From: Rhodobacterales bacterium HKCCE4037
GTDB lineage: Bacteria; Pseudomonadota; Alphaproteobacteria; Rhodobacterales; Rhodobacteraceae
Reading direction: 5' to 3'
DNA length: 64,000 bases
Assembly: GCA_015689645.1 (NCBI GenBank)
Contig: WVSM01000004.1
Span: 248,001-312,000 of the forward strand
Under the pieces are notes generated by a model. The model searched no databases. It worked only from the letters and a program-made list of their open reading frames with translations, and was not told the DNA's origin. This document shows, in pieces, positions 49,163 to 57,976 of this stretch (positions within the stretch are counted from its first letter, which is position 1; every line of letters starts with the position of its first letter). A program made the translations under genes and the position numbers.

Positions 49163-50764
49163 TCACCAGGTGATGAACATCAGCGTGATGAAAGGGAACG
49201 CGACCAGCAACGCCACCCGCGCAAGGTCGGAGGCGATGAAATACAGCACTGCGCGGTAGGTCGCGGTCATTTTCGTCGTCTTTTCCATCGCATTTATGAT
49301 GAACAGGTTCATGCCCACCGGCGGCGTGATCAGGCCAACCTCGACCACGATCAGCACCAGAATGCCGAACCAGATCGCCACCTGCTCGGAATTGATCCGG
49401 TTGAGCGCCCCCTCGTTCACGCGCCGCAGGTCCAGCGCGCGGATCTGGTCGCGGGTCAGTTCCTCACCGGCGGCAAGGGCGCGCAGCGCCTCGTCCAGCG
49501 GCACGATATCGGCTACGAAATGGGCCTGAATGCTATCGAACTGCACGGTCTGGACCAGCGACAGCTGCGCGCCTTCGCGGTAAGCGTCCAACAGCGCGTC
49601 GATTTTCCCCTGCGTCATTTCGGGCACCGACAGGAGCGCCTCCAACCCGCGCGCGGCGTGCAACTCGGGCATGGTAACGAAGTTGAAATCGAGGCCCTGC
49701 ATCACCGGCCAGAAAATCGGGATGGTCAGCAGGATCATCGACAGGCTGTCCATGAAACAGCCCAGGATGAGGTAGAAGATCAGGATCAGGATAAGGATCG
49801 TGTAGGGGCTGAAGCCGCTGGTGGTGACCCATTCGGCAATGCCCTGCGGAACCTGCGTCAGCGCGAGGAAACCATTGTAGAAGGCCGCCCCGAGGATGAT
49901 GAAGAAGATCATCGCCGTGGCGCGCGCGGTGACGATGAAGCTGTCGACCAGCGAGGCGCGGTTCAACCCGCCGTTGACCCATGCGATCAGACCGGTGCCC
50001 AGGGCACCGACGGCCGCACCTTCGGTCGGCGTGAACCAGCCCGCGTAGATGCCGCCAACGACCGCGCCGAAGACCAGCAGGACCGGCCAGATCTTGGCGA
50101 GGTCGGTCAGCCGGTCACCCCATGGCACGCGCGGCCCGGTGCCGGCGCTTTCGGGGTTCAGCGCCACGTAGATCCGGATGGCGATGATGTAGCCAAGCGC
50201 CGCGATGACGCCCGGAATGAAGGCGGCGAGGAACAGCTTGGCGATGTTCTGCTCGGTCAGAATGGCGTAGATCACCAGCACGATGGAGGGCGGGATCAGG
50301 ATGCCGAGCGTGCCGCCAGCCGCCAGCGCGGCGGTCGAGAAGCCGCCGTCATAGCCGTAGCGGCGCAGTTCCGGCAGGGCCACGCGGCCCATCGTGGCCG
50401 CCGTCGCCAGGGACGAGCCGCAGATCGCGCCGAAACCCGCGCAGGCCCCGACCGCCGCCATGGCCACCCCGCCCTTGCGATGCCCGAGGAAGCCCTCGGC
50501 GGCCTTGAACAGCGCCTGGCTCATGCCGCCAAGGGTCGCGAAATGGCCCATCAGCAGGAACATCGGGATGATGGTCAGCGAATAGCTGGAGAAGGTCGTG
50601 AAGGTCTCGGACTTCAGGCGTCCGAACGGCACCTGCGTATCGCCGGTCACCATGATCAGGCCGACAAGGCCGGTGAAGAACATCGACAGGCCGATCGGCA
50701 CCCGCAGGAAGATCAGCGTCAGGAGAAAGGGAAACGACAGGATGCCGATCAGCTGGTCGCTCAA
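49163..50764 (-). CDS. dctM: TRAP transporter large permease with a ~95-residue insertion
   Basis: A 533-residue DctM-type permease (12 or so helices) that drives sodium-coupled solute uptake. Family blocks include ALPELRRYGYDGGFSTAALAAGG, LGILIPPSIVLVIYA, PTEGAAVGALG and LGCFMDSLSMILLTIPIF. Typical DctM proteins are about 430 residues. The extra length is a hydrophilic, acidic insert at residues about 362-459, between QGLDFN and EQVAIWFGILVLIVVEVGLITPPVGMN. It overlaps dctQ by 4 nt. The context suggests aromatic-acid uptake. Confidence 0.9.
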   Translation of the reverse strand: MSDQLIGILSFPFLLTLIFLRVPIGLSMFFTGLVGLIMVTGDTQVPFGRLKSETFTTFSSYSLTIIPMFLLMGHFATLGGMSQALFKAAEGFLGHRKGGVAMAAVGACAGFGAICGSSLATAATMGRVALPELRRYGYDGGFSTAALAAGGTLGILIPPSIVLVIYAILTEQNIAKLFLAAFIPGVIAALGYIIAIRIYVALNPESAGTGPRVPWGDRLTDLAKIWPVLLVFGAVVGGIYAGWFTPTEGAAVGALGTGLIAWVNGGLNRASLVDSFIVTARATAMIFFIILGAAFYNGFLALTQVPQGIAEWVTTSGFSPYTILILILIFYLILGCFMDSLSMILLTIPIFWPVMQGLDFNFVTMPELHAARGLEALLSVPEMTQGKIDALLDAYREGAQLSLVQTVQFDSIQAHFVADIVPLDEALRALAAGEELTRDQIRALDLRRVNEGALNRINSEQVAIWFGILVLIVVEVGLITPPVGMNLFIINAMEKTTKMTATYRAVLYFIASDLARVALLVAFPFITLMFITW

Positions 50765-51345
50765 TGCTCCGCCCCCAGGTCAGGGGGCAGCACTTCGCGG
50801 CCCGACACCATTTCGAAGAACCGCACGACGGCGAGGTAGACCGCAACGATGGCCGCCAGCGCCGCGCCGACGAGACCGATCGCGTAGGAATACCAGACCG
50901 GAAGCTGAAGCTCCAACGTGGTCTGGCCGGAATTGTACTTGGTCATCAGCCCGCCGAACAGCTGCACCGCGATCAGCACCATGACGGCGGCGAAGACCAC
51001 CTCGGTGATGCCACGCAGGATGCGGTTGGTGCCGTCGGACATGGCCGAGGTGAAGATGTCGACGGTCGCATGGCCGCCGGTCATCTGGCAGATCGGCAGG
51101 AAGGCGAAGATCACGAAGGCCACGCCCGCCTCGATCAGTTCGAACGTGCCGAGAATGGGGCCGACGCCTGCGTCGATCATCCAGCGGCCGAGGCCCGGCA
51201 GGAAGCCGACCTCGATCATCCAGTGGAACAGCTGGTCGAGCAGCCGGCCGAGGATGGCAAAGACCGTCAGGAAGATCAGCACCGACAGCATGATCCCGCC
51301 AAGAATCGCCATCAGGCGCGACAAGAACAGGAGCGCGCGATACAT
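50761..51345 (-). CDS. dctQ: TRAP transporter small permease
   Basis: A 194-residue DctQ-type four-helix membrane subunit that pairs with DctM. Helices lie near 8-30, 65-88, 112-132 and 150-178. The conserved central block is FVIFAFLPICQMTGGHATVDIFTSAMSD, between the second and third helices. A longer first loop (residues 37-62) is present. Its stop overlaps the dctM ATG by 4 nt. It lies 55 nt after dctP. Confidence 0.88.
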   Translation of the reverse strand: MYRALLFLSRLMAILGGIMLSVLIFLTVFAILGRLLDQLFHWMIEVGFLPGLGRWMIDAGVGPILGTFELIEAGVAFVIFAFLPICQMTGGHATVDIFTSAMSDGTNRILRGITEVVFAAVMVLIAVQLFGGLMTKYNSGQTTLELQLPVWYSYAIGLVGAALAAIVAVYLAVVRFFEMVSGREVLPPDLGAEH

Positions 51346-51400
51346 GGATGTCCCCGAAAAGAGAGAAGGGGCCGCGCGCCGCGCAGCCCCCTCGATTGCC

Positions 51401-52447
51401 TTAGCGACCGGCGTTCGCGCAGTCGCCGTCCATCAGCTCACGCGCCCGGTCGATCAGCGCCTGACCGTCCATGCCGTTCGCTTCCAGGTCCGCGATCCAG
51501 GTGTCGTAGACCGGCTCCACCACCGGCAGCCACACTTCGCGGGCGGTTTCCTCGTCGATCATGACGATGTTGTTGCCAAGCTCCACCGCGATGTCCCGCG
51601 CGGGGCCATCGGCATCGGCCTGCGTGCCACCGGCGAAGATCGAGAATTCGAGGCCCGAGTTCTCGTCGATGACCTGCTGAAGGTCTTCCGGCAGGTTGTT
51701 GTAGGCATCGTTGTTCATCGCCAGCACGAAGGTCAGCGTGTAAAGGCCGGGGCCTTCGAAACCGGTGTGGTTGCCGACCAGTTCCGCCACGCGCAGGGAT
51801 TCCGTTACCTCCCACGGGATCGTGGTGCCGTCGATCACGCCGCGCGACAGGCCTTCGGTCACCGCCGGAACCGGCATGCCGACGGGCGTTGCGCCGACCA
51901 GTTCGAGAAGCTGGTTCACCGTGCGCGAGCCGCCGCGGATCTGCATACCCTCGAGGTCCTCGGGCACTTCGACCGGATCGGCGGTGTGGAACATGCCGGG
52001 GCCATGGACCCAGGTGCCGAGCAGGTGCACGTCGGCGAACTCTTCCTGCATGCTCTCTTCGTACATCGTCCAGTAGGCGCAGGACGCTTCACGCGCATCG
52101 GCCACCATGAACGGCAGTTCGAAGACTTCGGTCGACGGGAAACGGCCCGGCGTGTAGCCGACCACGGTCCAGACGATGTCGGCGACGCCGTCGATTGCCT
52201 GGTCCATCAGCTCCGGCGGGGCACCACCCAGCTGCATCGAGGGATAACGCTCGATCTCGATACGTCCGCCGGACGCTTCCTCGATCTGGTCCGCCCAGAC
52301 ATCGAGAACCAGCGTCGGCACGTTGGCCTGGGCCGGCAGGAACTGGTGCAGCTTCAGCGTGTATTCCGCCTGCGCGAACGCGCCGGTGGCCGCCATTGCG
52401 CCAGCCGCGACGGTGCCCAATGCCGTCATCAGGGTCTTGGTTTTCAT
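51401..52447 (-). CDS. dctP: TRAP transporter periplasmic solute-binding protein
   Basis: A 348-residue DctP-type binding protein. It has the signal peptide MKTKTLMTALGTVAAGAMAATGAFA, then LKLHQFLPAQANVPT, FPSTEVFELPFMV and the carboxylate-binding arginine region LEGMQIRGGSRTVNQLL. RYPSMQLGGAPPELMDQAIDGV is also typical. The ligand is probably an organic, likely aromatic, acid, given the neighbouring ligases; this is inference. It is the first gene of the dctPQM operon and faces a divergent MarR gene across a region with nested inverted repeats. Confidence 0.92.
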   Translation of the reverse strand: MKTKTLMTALGTVAAGAMAATGAFAQAEYTLKLHQFLPAQANVPTLVLDVWADQIEEASGGRIEIERYPSMQLGGAPPELMDQAIDGVADIVWTVVGYTPGRFPSTEVFELPFMVADAREASCAYWTMYEESMQEEFADVHLLGTWVHGPGMFHTADPVEVPEDLEGMQIRGGSRTVNQLLELVGATPVGMPVPAVTEGLSRGVIDGTTIPWEVTESLRVAELVGNHTGFEGPGLYTLTFVLAMNNDAYNNLPEDLQQVIDENSGLEFSIFAGGTQADADGPARDIAVELGNNIVMIDEETAREVWLPVVEPVYDTWIADLEANGMDGQALIDRARELMDGDCANAGR

Positions 52448-52528
52448 TCATCTTCCTCCCAAAGGTTGGTTGTCGCGCGGGTTCGTCCCGCATTCTGGTT
52501 CAGGTCCGGTCCCATCCGGCCCTCATTG

Positions 52529-52567
52529 GATAGGTATGATGCATAACAATTAGCATCTGTCACTATC
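52529..52567. promoter_or_regulatory. Nested inverted repeats between dctP and marR
   Basis: GATGC-N10-GCATC (52538-52557) lies inside outer arms GATAG (52529) and CTATC (52563-52567). The inner repeat extends as GATGC(A)TAA / TTAGCATC. It is 80 nt before the dctP ATG and about 105 nt before the MarR start. This is a likely operator for the divergent MarR protein. Confidence 0.6.
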
Positions 52568-52670
52568 TTCCATCGCTCGGCGCCCAAATCTTTAATCATC
52601 CCGGAAAAAAAAGATAGCGCGCTTATCATCTCGCTTGGCGTTGCCCCCTGCCACGCCTAGAATCACCGCC

Positions 52671-53150
52671 ATGTCCGAAATCTACACCATGCCGGGCCAT
52701 CTGATACGGCGATTGCAACAAATCTCCATCAGCGTCTTCACCGAGCGCATGAAAGCGCTTGGCCATGACCTGACCGCGCCGCAATTCGCCACGCTCGCCG
52801 TGCTGTCCCGAAGCCCGGGCATCGACCAGGCGACGCTGGCGGGGCTGATCGCCCATGACCGTCCCACGATCGGCGGTGTGGTCGAGCGGCTTGAGGCCAA
52901 GGGCCTTGTCACCCGCCGCCGAAACGAGAAGGACCGCCGCGCCATGGTGCTGGACCTGTCCGAGGCCGGGTCCGAGCTTCTTGCCAAGCTTCTGCCCGAG
53001 GTGCGCGACATGCAGACCGACATTCTTCCGGGACTGACCGAGGCGGAGCATGCCGAGTTCGTTCGCCTCGCCTCGAAGGTCGCCAAGCTCGGCAACGAAA
53101 GCTCGCGCGCGCCGATGATCCTGCCCGAACCAGATCATACCAGGACCTGA
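52671..53150 (+). CDS. MarR-family regulator divergent from the TRAP operon
   Basis: A 159-residue winged-HTH regulator. The DNA-binding domain is APQFATLAVLSRSPGIDQATLAGLIAHDRPTIGGVVERLEAKGLVTRRRNEKDRRA, with long dimerisation helices on each side. It is only distantly similar to the MarR gene near 47.3 kb. The start MSEIYTMPGHLIRRLQQI is preferred; MPGHL six codons on is possible. It probably controls dctPQM through the inverted repeats in the intergenic region. Its 3' end overlaps the convergent paaX gene by 16 nt. Confidence 0.9.
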   Translation: MSEIYTMPGHLIRRLQQISISVFTERMKALGHDLTAPQFATLAVLSRSPGIDQATLAGLIAHDRPTIGGVVERLEAKGLVTRRRNEKDRRAMVLDLSEAGSELLAKLLPEVRDMQTDILPGLTEAEHAEFVRLASKVAKLGNESSRAPMILPEPDHTRT

Positions 53151-53923
53151 TCGGCGCGCGGAGGACCGATCGCGTCGAGCAGCGCGAGAACCTGCGTCCG
53201 GCACTCCGCCTCTGCGCGACCCTCACCAAGAGCGGCTTCTGCCGCCGGGTTGGATCGCAGGATCAACCGCCGCCAGCCGTGCAGTACGAGGATGCGAACC
53301 GCGAAAAGACCAAGCGGGTCATCGGGCAGTTCCTCTGCGGACGGCAAGACACGGGACAGGGCCGCGAAGTCGGCCTCGCAGGCGGCTTCGGTCAGGACGC
53401 CGAGAACCCACGACGGCCAGTCGCGGGCGTCCGGGGCGGCCAGAAGCCAATCCTCGGGCAAATCGGCGTCGGCGCCGCTGACAAGCGCGAAGCTGCGGGA
53501 CACCGGCACGGCGGACAACGTGTCGGGCAACAGGGCCAGCGCGTCGGGCGTGTCGGGCGGGAACCCGACCAGACGGCAGGGGACGCCCAGAACCGCCGGG
53601 CCGTAGACCCGCCCGGCCACCGCGCGCACCTGCGCTTTCGCCGAGTCGGTCAGCCGGTGATAGCCCACGCGTCCCTCGCGCCGGCTGTCCACCCAGCCGT
53701 CGCGCTTCAGCCGGTGCAGCGCCACCCGCATCGCCTGCGGCTGCAATCCGATCCGTTCCACCATCGCGGAGAGCACGCGGCCGGATACCTCCGCCTGCCC
53801 CGCCAGCGCACAATCGCCGAGGCAGGACACGATCATCGACCACAGCTTCAGCGGGCTGGACTGCGACAGCGCATTGGCCAGCGCCTCGACAGGACCCTCC
53901 GAACGGATCGAGACCACGTTCAT
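53135..53923 (-). CDS. paaX: PaaX-type regulator of phenylacetate catabolism
   Basis: A 262-residue PaaX-family repressor that responds to phenylacetyl-CoA. The N-terminal winged HTH reads LKLWSMIVSCLGDCALAGQAEVSGRVLSAMVERIGLQPQAMRVALHRLKRDGWV. The central PaaX domain contains REGRVGYHRLTDSAKAQV, and the C-terminal domain ends with LVLHGWRRLILRSNP. Its ATG overlaps the paaZ stop by 4 nt (ATGA), so repressor and PaaZ are co-expressed. The sequence is somewhat divergent from enterobacterial PaaX. Confidence 0.9.
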   Translation of the reverse strand: MNVVSIRSEGPVEALANALSQSSPLKLWSMIVSCLGDCALAGQAEVSGRVLSAMVERIGLQPQAMRVALHRLKRDGWVDSRREGRVGYHRLTDSAKAQVRAVAGRVYGPAVLGVPCRLVGFPPDTPDALALLPDTLSAVPVSRSFALVSGADADLPEDWLLAAPDARDWPSWVLGVLTEAACEADFAALSRVLPSAEELPDDPLGLFAVRILVLHGWRRLILRSNPAAEAALGEGRAEAECRTQVLALLDAIGPPRADQVLV

Positions 53924-55932
53924 TTCGCCACCATCGTCAGAAGCTCGTATTCCGCGACGGGTTCATCGTCCTGATTGCGAACGTCCGCATGCCAGCGCAC
54001 CTCGCCGTACTCCTCGGTGCGGGACTTGCGATCCATGACGGTCAGGTGCACGCGGATGCTGTCGCCGGGGCTGACCGGCTTGAGGAACCGCAGGTTGTCG
54101 AGGCCTGTATTCGCCAGCACCGGCCCCTCGTTCGGTTCCACGAACAGGCCCGCTGCGAAGGACAGGATCAGGTAGCCATGGGCGACGCGCCCCGGGAAGA
54201 ACGGGTTCCGCTTCGCGGCCTCCTCGTCCATGTGGGCATAGAAGGTATCGCCGGTGAAATGGGCGAAGTGCTCGATATCGTCGAGCGTGATCTCGCGCGC
54301 CTCCGTGGTCAGCGTGCGCCCGATCTGCAATTCGTTGAAGCGGAGCTGGAACGGATGCGTGTCGCCGTCGGACTTCGTGGCACCCGGAATGAACCGCCCC
54401 GTGATCGCGCCGAGAATGTCGGGCGAGCCCTGAACCGCCACGCGCTGCATGTAATGCTTCACCGCGCGGATACCGCCCAGTTCCTCGCCACCGCCGGCAC
54501 GGCCCGGGCCGCCGTGCGTCAGATGCGGCATCGGCGCCCCGTGGCCCGTGGCCTCCGCCGCGCTGTCTCGGTTGTTGATGTAGACCCGCCCGTGCCAGGC
54601 GCCGATCCCGGCGACGACCTCGCGCGCGACATCGCCCGAATGGGTGATGAGCGAGGCCACGAGCGACCCCTCACCCCGGTTCGCCAGTGCGCAGGCATGG
54701 CCGAGATCGCGGTAAGGCATCAGGGTGGAGACCGGGCCGAACGCCTCCGTCTCGTGGATCTTCTCGGCCCCGTCGGGGTCACTGCAGACGAACAGGTGCG
54801 GCGCGACAAAGGCGCCTTTCTCCAGGTCGCCTTCCGGCGAGAACCCGTCCTGCCCGCCGAAAACAAGCTCCGCCTCCTGCGCGATGATCCCGGCCTTCTC
54901 CAGTACGTCCCGCCGCTGACTGAGCGACACGACCGACCCCATCCGCACCCCATCCTTGCGCGGGTCGCCCACGACCACCTTGCCAAGCTGCGCCGCCAGC
55001 CGCTCCGACAACGGCTGGAGGAGCGGTTGAGGCACCAGCACGCGCCGGATCGCCGTGCATTTCTGCCCGGCTTTCGTCGTCATCTCGCGGAGGATCTCCT
55101 TCACCGCGATGTCAAATTCCGGGCTCTCGACCGTGATGTCCGGCCCCAGAATGGAGGAATTCAGCGAATCCTGCTCCGCCGTGAAGGGCACGCCGCGCGG
55201 CAGGCCATCGGCCACCACCGCCGCCGTCGCCGCCGAGCCGGTGAAGGTCACGGCATCCTGCGGGCCCAGCACGCTGAGGCCCTTGCCCACGCCGCCGGTC
55301 ACAAGCTGCAAGGCCCCCTCGGGCAGAACCCCGGCCTCCAGCATCAGGCGCACGCAAAGCTCCGTGACATGGGCGGTCGCCGTGGCTGGCTTCACAATGG
55401 AGGGCACACCGGCCAGCAGCGCCGGGGCGACCTTCTCCAGCATGCCCCAGACCGGGAAGTTGAAGGCGTTGATATGGAAGGCCACGCCGAGCCGTGGCGT
55501 GTAAACATGCTGCCCGCCGAACGCGCCGGTCTTGCCCAAGGGCTCCCACGCGCCATCGGTCAGCACGTGTCCCTCCGGCATCTCGCGCCGCCCTTTGGAG
55601 GCGAAGACGAACAGCGTTCCGATCCCGCCGTCGATATCGAAGGCGTGGTCCTTCTGCGTCGCGCCCGTGGTGAAGGAGAGATCGTAAAGCGCCTGCTTGT
55701 TCTTGTTGAGATGCAGCGCCAGCGCCTTCAGCATCCGCGCCCGGTCATGGAAGTCGAGCGCGCGCAGCGCCGGCCCGCCGACCTCGCGCCCGTAAGCCAC
55801 CATGCCCGCCACGTCGAGCGCATCGTTGCCCGCCTCGGCAATGACCTCACCGGTGGCGGCATCGGCAATCGGCCGCGCCCCTGCCCCGGCCTCGATCCAG
55901 ACGCCCTTCGCGTAGCTGCCAATACGTTGCAT
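53920..55932 (-). CDS. paaZ: PaaZ, oxepin-CoA hydrolase / 3-oxo-5,6-dehydrosuberyl-CoA semialdehyde dehydrogenase
   Basis: A 670-residue fusion. The N-terminal aldehyde dehydrogenase (about 1-515) has the catalytic Cys in [14 protein letters not shown] and the substrate/NADP blocks [21 protein letters not shown] and FTGSAATA. The C-terminal MaoC-type R-hydratase (about 535-670) has the [33 protein letters not shown] dyad region. PaaZ opens the oxepin ring and oxidises the resulting aldehyde. GGGAGGGGG lies before the ATG at 55932. It diverges from paaI and is followed by paaX. Confidence 0.95.
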   Translation of the reverse strand: MQRIGSYAKGVWIEAGAGARPIADAATGEVIAEAGNDALDVAGMVAYGREVGGPALRALDFHDRARMLKALALHLNKNKQALYDLSFTTGATQKDHAFDIDGGIGTLFVFASKGRREMPEGHVLTDGAWEPLGKTGAFGGQHVYTPRLGVAFHINAFNFPVWGMLEKVAPALLAGVPSIVKPATATAHVTELCVRLMLEAGVLPEGALQLVTGGVGKGLSVLGPQDAVTFTGSAATAAVVADGLPRGVPFTAEQDSLNSSILGPDITVESPEFDIAVKEILREMTTKAGQKCTAIRRVLVPQPLLQPLSERLAAQLGKVVVGDPRKDGVRMGSVVSLSQRRDVLEKAGIIAQEAELVFGGQDGFSPEGDLEKGAFVAPHLFVCSDPDGAEKIHETEAFGPVSTLMPYRDLGHACALANRGEGSLVASLITHSGDVAREVVAGIGAWHGRVYINNRDSAAEATGHGAPMPHLTHGGPGRAGGGEELGGIRAVKHYMQRVAVQGSPDILGAITGRFIPGATKSDGDTHPFQLRFNELQIGRTLTTEAREITLDDIEHFAHFTGDTFYAHMDEEAAKRNPFFPGRVAHGYLILSFAAGLFVEPNEGPVLANTGLDNLRFLKPVSPGDSIRVHLTVMDRKSRTEEYGEVRWHADVRNQDDEPVAEYELLTMVAK

Positions 55933-55952
55933 GATTTCCCCCTCCCGAAAAA

Positions 55953-55972
55953 TCTTGTAACACTTTGCGAGA
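55953..55972. promoter_or_regulatory. Imperfect palindrome in the paaZ-paaI intergenic region
   Basis: TCTTGTAACACTTTGCGAGA: outer halves match as TCTyGyAA / TTrCrAGA. The half-site TCTyGTAACA recurs upstream of paaA at 57907-57916. This is a PaaX operator candidate, inferred from shared position and sequence. Confidence 0.4.
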
Positions 55973-56005
55973 TGCGGCAGGCTGACGCAAGGGAGGATTT
56001 GAGAC

Positions 56006-56437
56006 ATGGCACTGACAGCCAAAGAGCGCGCCGAGAAAAGCGCCGAGGCCATGTGGGCGGGCGACCGTGCGTCGGCCTGGGTCGGCATGGAAATTGCCGA
56101 GATCGACGAGGGCCGCGCCACGCTCACCCTGCAGATTCGCGAGGATCATTGCAACGGCCACGGCATCGGCCACGGCGGCGTGACCTTCATGCTGGCTGAC
56201 AGCGCCTTCGCCTTCGCCTGCAATTCCCGCAACGTCGTGACCGTGGCGCAGCACAACACCATCAGCTTCCTCGCCGCCGTGCGGCTTGGCGACACGCTGA
56301 CCGCTCGGGCCGTCGAGACGACGCTCAAGGGCCGCTCGGGCATTACCGACGTGACCGTGACCAACCAGAACGGCGAGATCATCGCCCAGTTCCGCGGCGC
56401 CTCCCGTGCGCTCGGCTCACCCCTTTTCGAGGAATAG
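56006..56437 (+). CDS. paaI: PaaI thioesterase
   Basis: A 143-residue hotdog thioesterase that rescues CoA from stalled hydroxyphenylacetyl-CoA intermediates. Active-site region: DHCNGHGIGHGGVTFMLADSAFAFACNS, with the family H-G-G motif and the following Asp. The start MALTAKERAEKSAEAMW is typical. It lies 3 nt before paaK and diverges from paaZ over a 73-nt region with a palindromic site. Confidence 0.94.
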   Translation: MALTAKERAEKSAEAMWAGDRASAWVGMEIAEIDEGRATLTLQIREDHCNGHGIGHGGVTFMLADSAFAFACNSRNVVTVAQHNTISFLAAVRLGDTLTARAVETTLKGRSGITDVTVTNQNGEIIAQFRGASRALGSPLFEE

Positions 56438-56440
56438 GAC

Positions 56441-57745
56441 ATGCGCGACCTGACCCCGCCCCGCGATACGCTAGACCCGATCGAGATCGCCTCCCGCGAT
56501 GAAATCGCCGCCCTTCAGCTTGAGCGGCTGAAATGGTCGCTGAACCACGCCTACGACAACGTGCCGTTCTACCGCGACAAGTTCGACGCGGCAGGCGTGC
56601 ATCCGGACGACCTGAAATCCCTGTCGGATCTCGCGAAGTTCCCCTTCACGGTGAAATCCGACCTGCGCGACAATTACCCCTTCGGCATGTTCGCCGTGCC
56701 GCGGAAGGATATCGTGCGCATCCATGCCTCCTCGGGCACCACAGGCAAGCCGACCGTCGTGGGCTACACCAAGGGCGATATCGAGATGTGGGGCAACATG
56801 GTCGCCCGCTCGATGCGCGCGTCAGGCACCAAGCCCGGCGACATGGTCCATATCGCTTATGGCTATGGCCTCTTCACCGGCGGGCTCGGGGCCCATTACG
56901 GAGCCGAGGCGCTGGGCTGCACCGTCGTCCCGGTCTCCGGCGGCATGACCGCGCGGCAGGTCACTCTTATAGAAGATTTCCAGCCCACCACGATCATGGT
57001 CACGCCGTCCTACATGCTCAACATTCTGGAGGAATATCACCGGCAGGGCATCGACCCGCGGTCGTCCTCGCTCGAGGTCGGCATCTTCGGGGCCGAACCC
57101 TGGACCAACAAGATGCGGGCCGAGGTGGAATCGGCCTTCGACATGCACGCGGTCGATATCTACGGCCTCAGCGAAGTCATGGGGCCCGGTGTCGCCAACG
57201 AATGCGTCGAGACGAAAGACGGCCTCCACATCTGGGAGGATCATTTCTACCCCGAGGTGATCGACCCCCAGACCGGTGAGCCGGTTGCCGATGGCGAGAT
57301 GGGGGAACTTGTGTTCACCACGCTCACCAAGGAAGGCCTGCCGATCATCCGCTACCGCACCCGCGACCTGACCCGGCTTCTGCCCGGCACCGCGCGAAGC
57401 ATGCGGCGGATGGAGAAGATCACCGGGCGCTCGGACGACATGATCATCCTGCGCGGCGTGAACGTCTTCCCCAGCCAGATCGAGGAACAGGTGCTGACGG
57501 TCGAGGGGCTGGCCCCCTACTACCAGATCGAACTGGTCAAGGACGGGCGGATGGACGCGATGAAGGTGCATGTCGAAAGCCTGCCCGAAGCCGGTGACGA
57601 GGAATCGCGCGCCGTGCAGGCGGCGAAGCTGGGGCACCGGATCAAGGAAGTTGTGGGTGTCTCGGCGGAGATCGTGGTCGCGGCCCCGGGAAGCGTCGAA
57701 CGCTCCGAGGGCAAGGCGCGGCGGGTGGTGGACAACCGGGGATAG
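56441..57745 (+). CDS. paaK: Phenylacetate-CoA ligase
   Basis: PaaK activates phenylacetate to phenylacetyl-CoA. The 434-residue protein has the ATP loop SSGTTGKPTVVGYT, HIAYGYGLFTGGLGAHYGAEALG, MVTPSYMLNILE, YGLSEVMGPGVA and RYRTRDLTRLLPG. MIILRGVNVFPSQIEEQVL is the class-specific C-terminal hinge, and the catalytic Lys lies in SEGKARRV. It is 3 nt downstream of paaI. Stem-loops and a promoter-like region separate it from paaA. Confidence 0.96.
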   Translation: MRDLTPPRDTLDPIEIASRDEIAALQLERLKWSLNHAYDNVPFYRDKFDAAGVHPDDLKSLSDLAKFPFTVKSDLRDNYPFGMFAVPRKDIVRIHASSGTTGKPTVVGYTKGDIEMWGNMVARSMRASGTKPGDMVHIAYGYGLFTGGLGAHYGAEALGCTVVPVSGGMTARQVTLIEDFQPTTIMVTPSYMLNILEEYHRQGIDPRSSSLEVGIFGAEPWTNKMRAEVESAFDMHAVDIYGLSEVMGPGVANECVETKDGLHIWEDHFYPEVIDPQTGEPVADGEMGELVFTTLTKEGLPIIRYRTRDLTRLLPGTARSMRRMEKITGRSDDMIILRGVNVFPSQIEEQVLTVEGLAPYYQIELVKDGRMDAMKVHVESLPEAGDEESRAVQAAKLGHRIKEVVGVSAEIVVAAPGSVERSEGKARRVVDNRG

Positions 57746-57749
57746 GATT

Positions 57750-57837
57750 TCGCCCGGCTTGCGCCTTGGGCGACCGACCGGGGGATTTCATCCCCGTCGT
57801 CCATCGGGCTTGAACCGATGGCGCCCTATTGGACGAC
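57750..57837. repeat. Cluster of stem-loops after paaK
   Basis: Three inverted repeats occur in 88 nt: TCGCCC ... GGGCGA (57750-57773), GGGGAT-TTC-ATCCCC (57781-57795) and CCATCGG-N7-CCGATGG (57801-57821). The last is nested in GTCGTCC ... GGACGAC (57796-57837). A T5 run at 57848-57852 follows a short CCC/GGG pair. The block is likely a terminator or stability region separating paaK from paaABCDE. Confidence 0.65.
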
Positions 57838-57879
57838 CCCCTGAGGGTTTTTCCAGCAAGTTGAAAGGGCGCACGTCGC

Positions 57880-57916
57880 GTTACAGAAATCCGACCACAT
57901 ATCGTATCTCGTAACA
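57880..57916 (+). promoter_or_regulatory. paaA upstream region with GTTAC/GTAAC repeat
   Basis: GTTAC (57880-57884) and GTAAC (57911-57915) form an inverted pair 26 nt apart. The second lies in TCTCGTAACA, matching the half-site in the paaZ-paaI gap. The region is 60-95 nt before the paaA start and should contain its promoter. An operator for PaaX is inferred. Confidence 0.4.
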
Positions 57917-57976
57917 TTTCATTGGACCCACGCCGCCGATTCTGCTAGAACAGTCTGCGCGAACGGGAGGTCCGCC

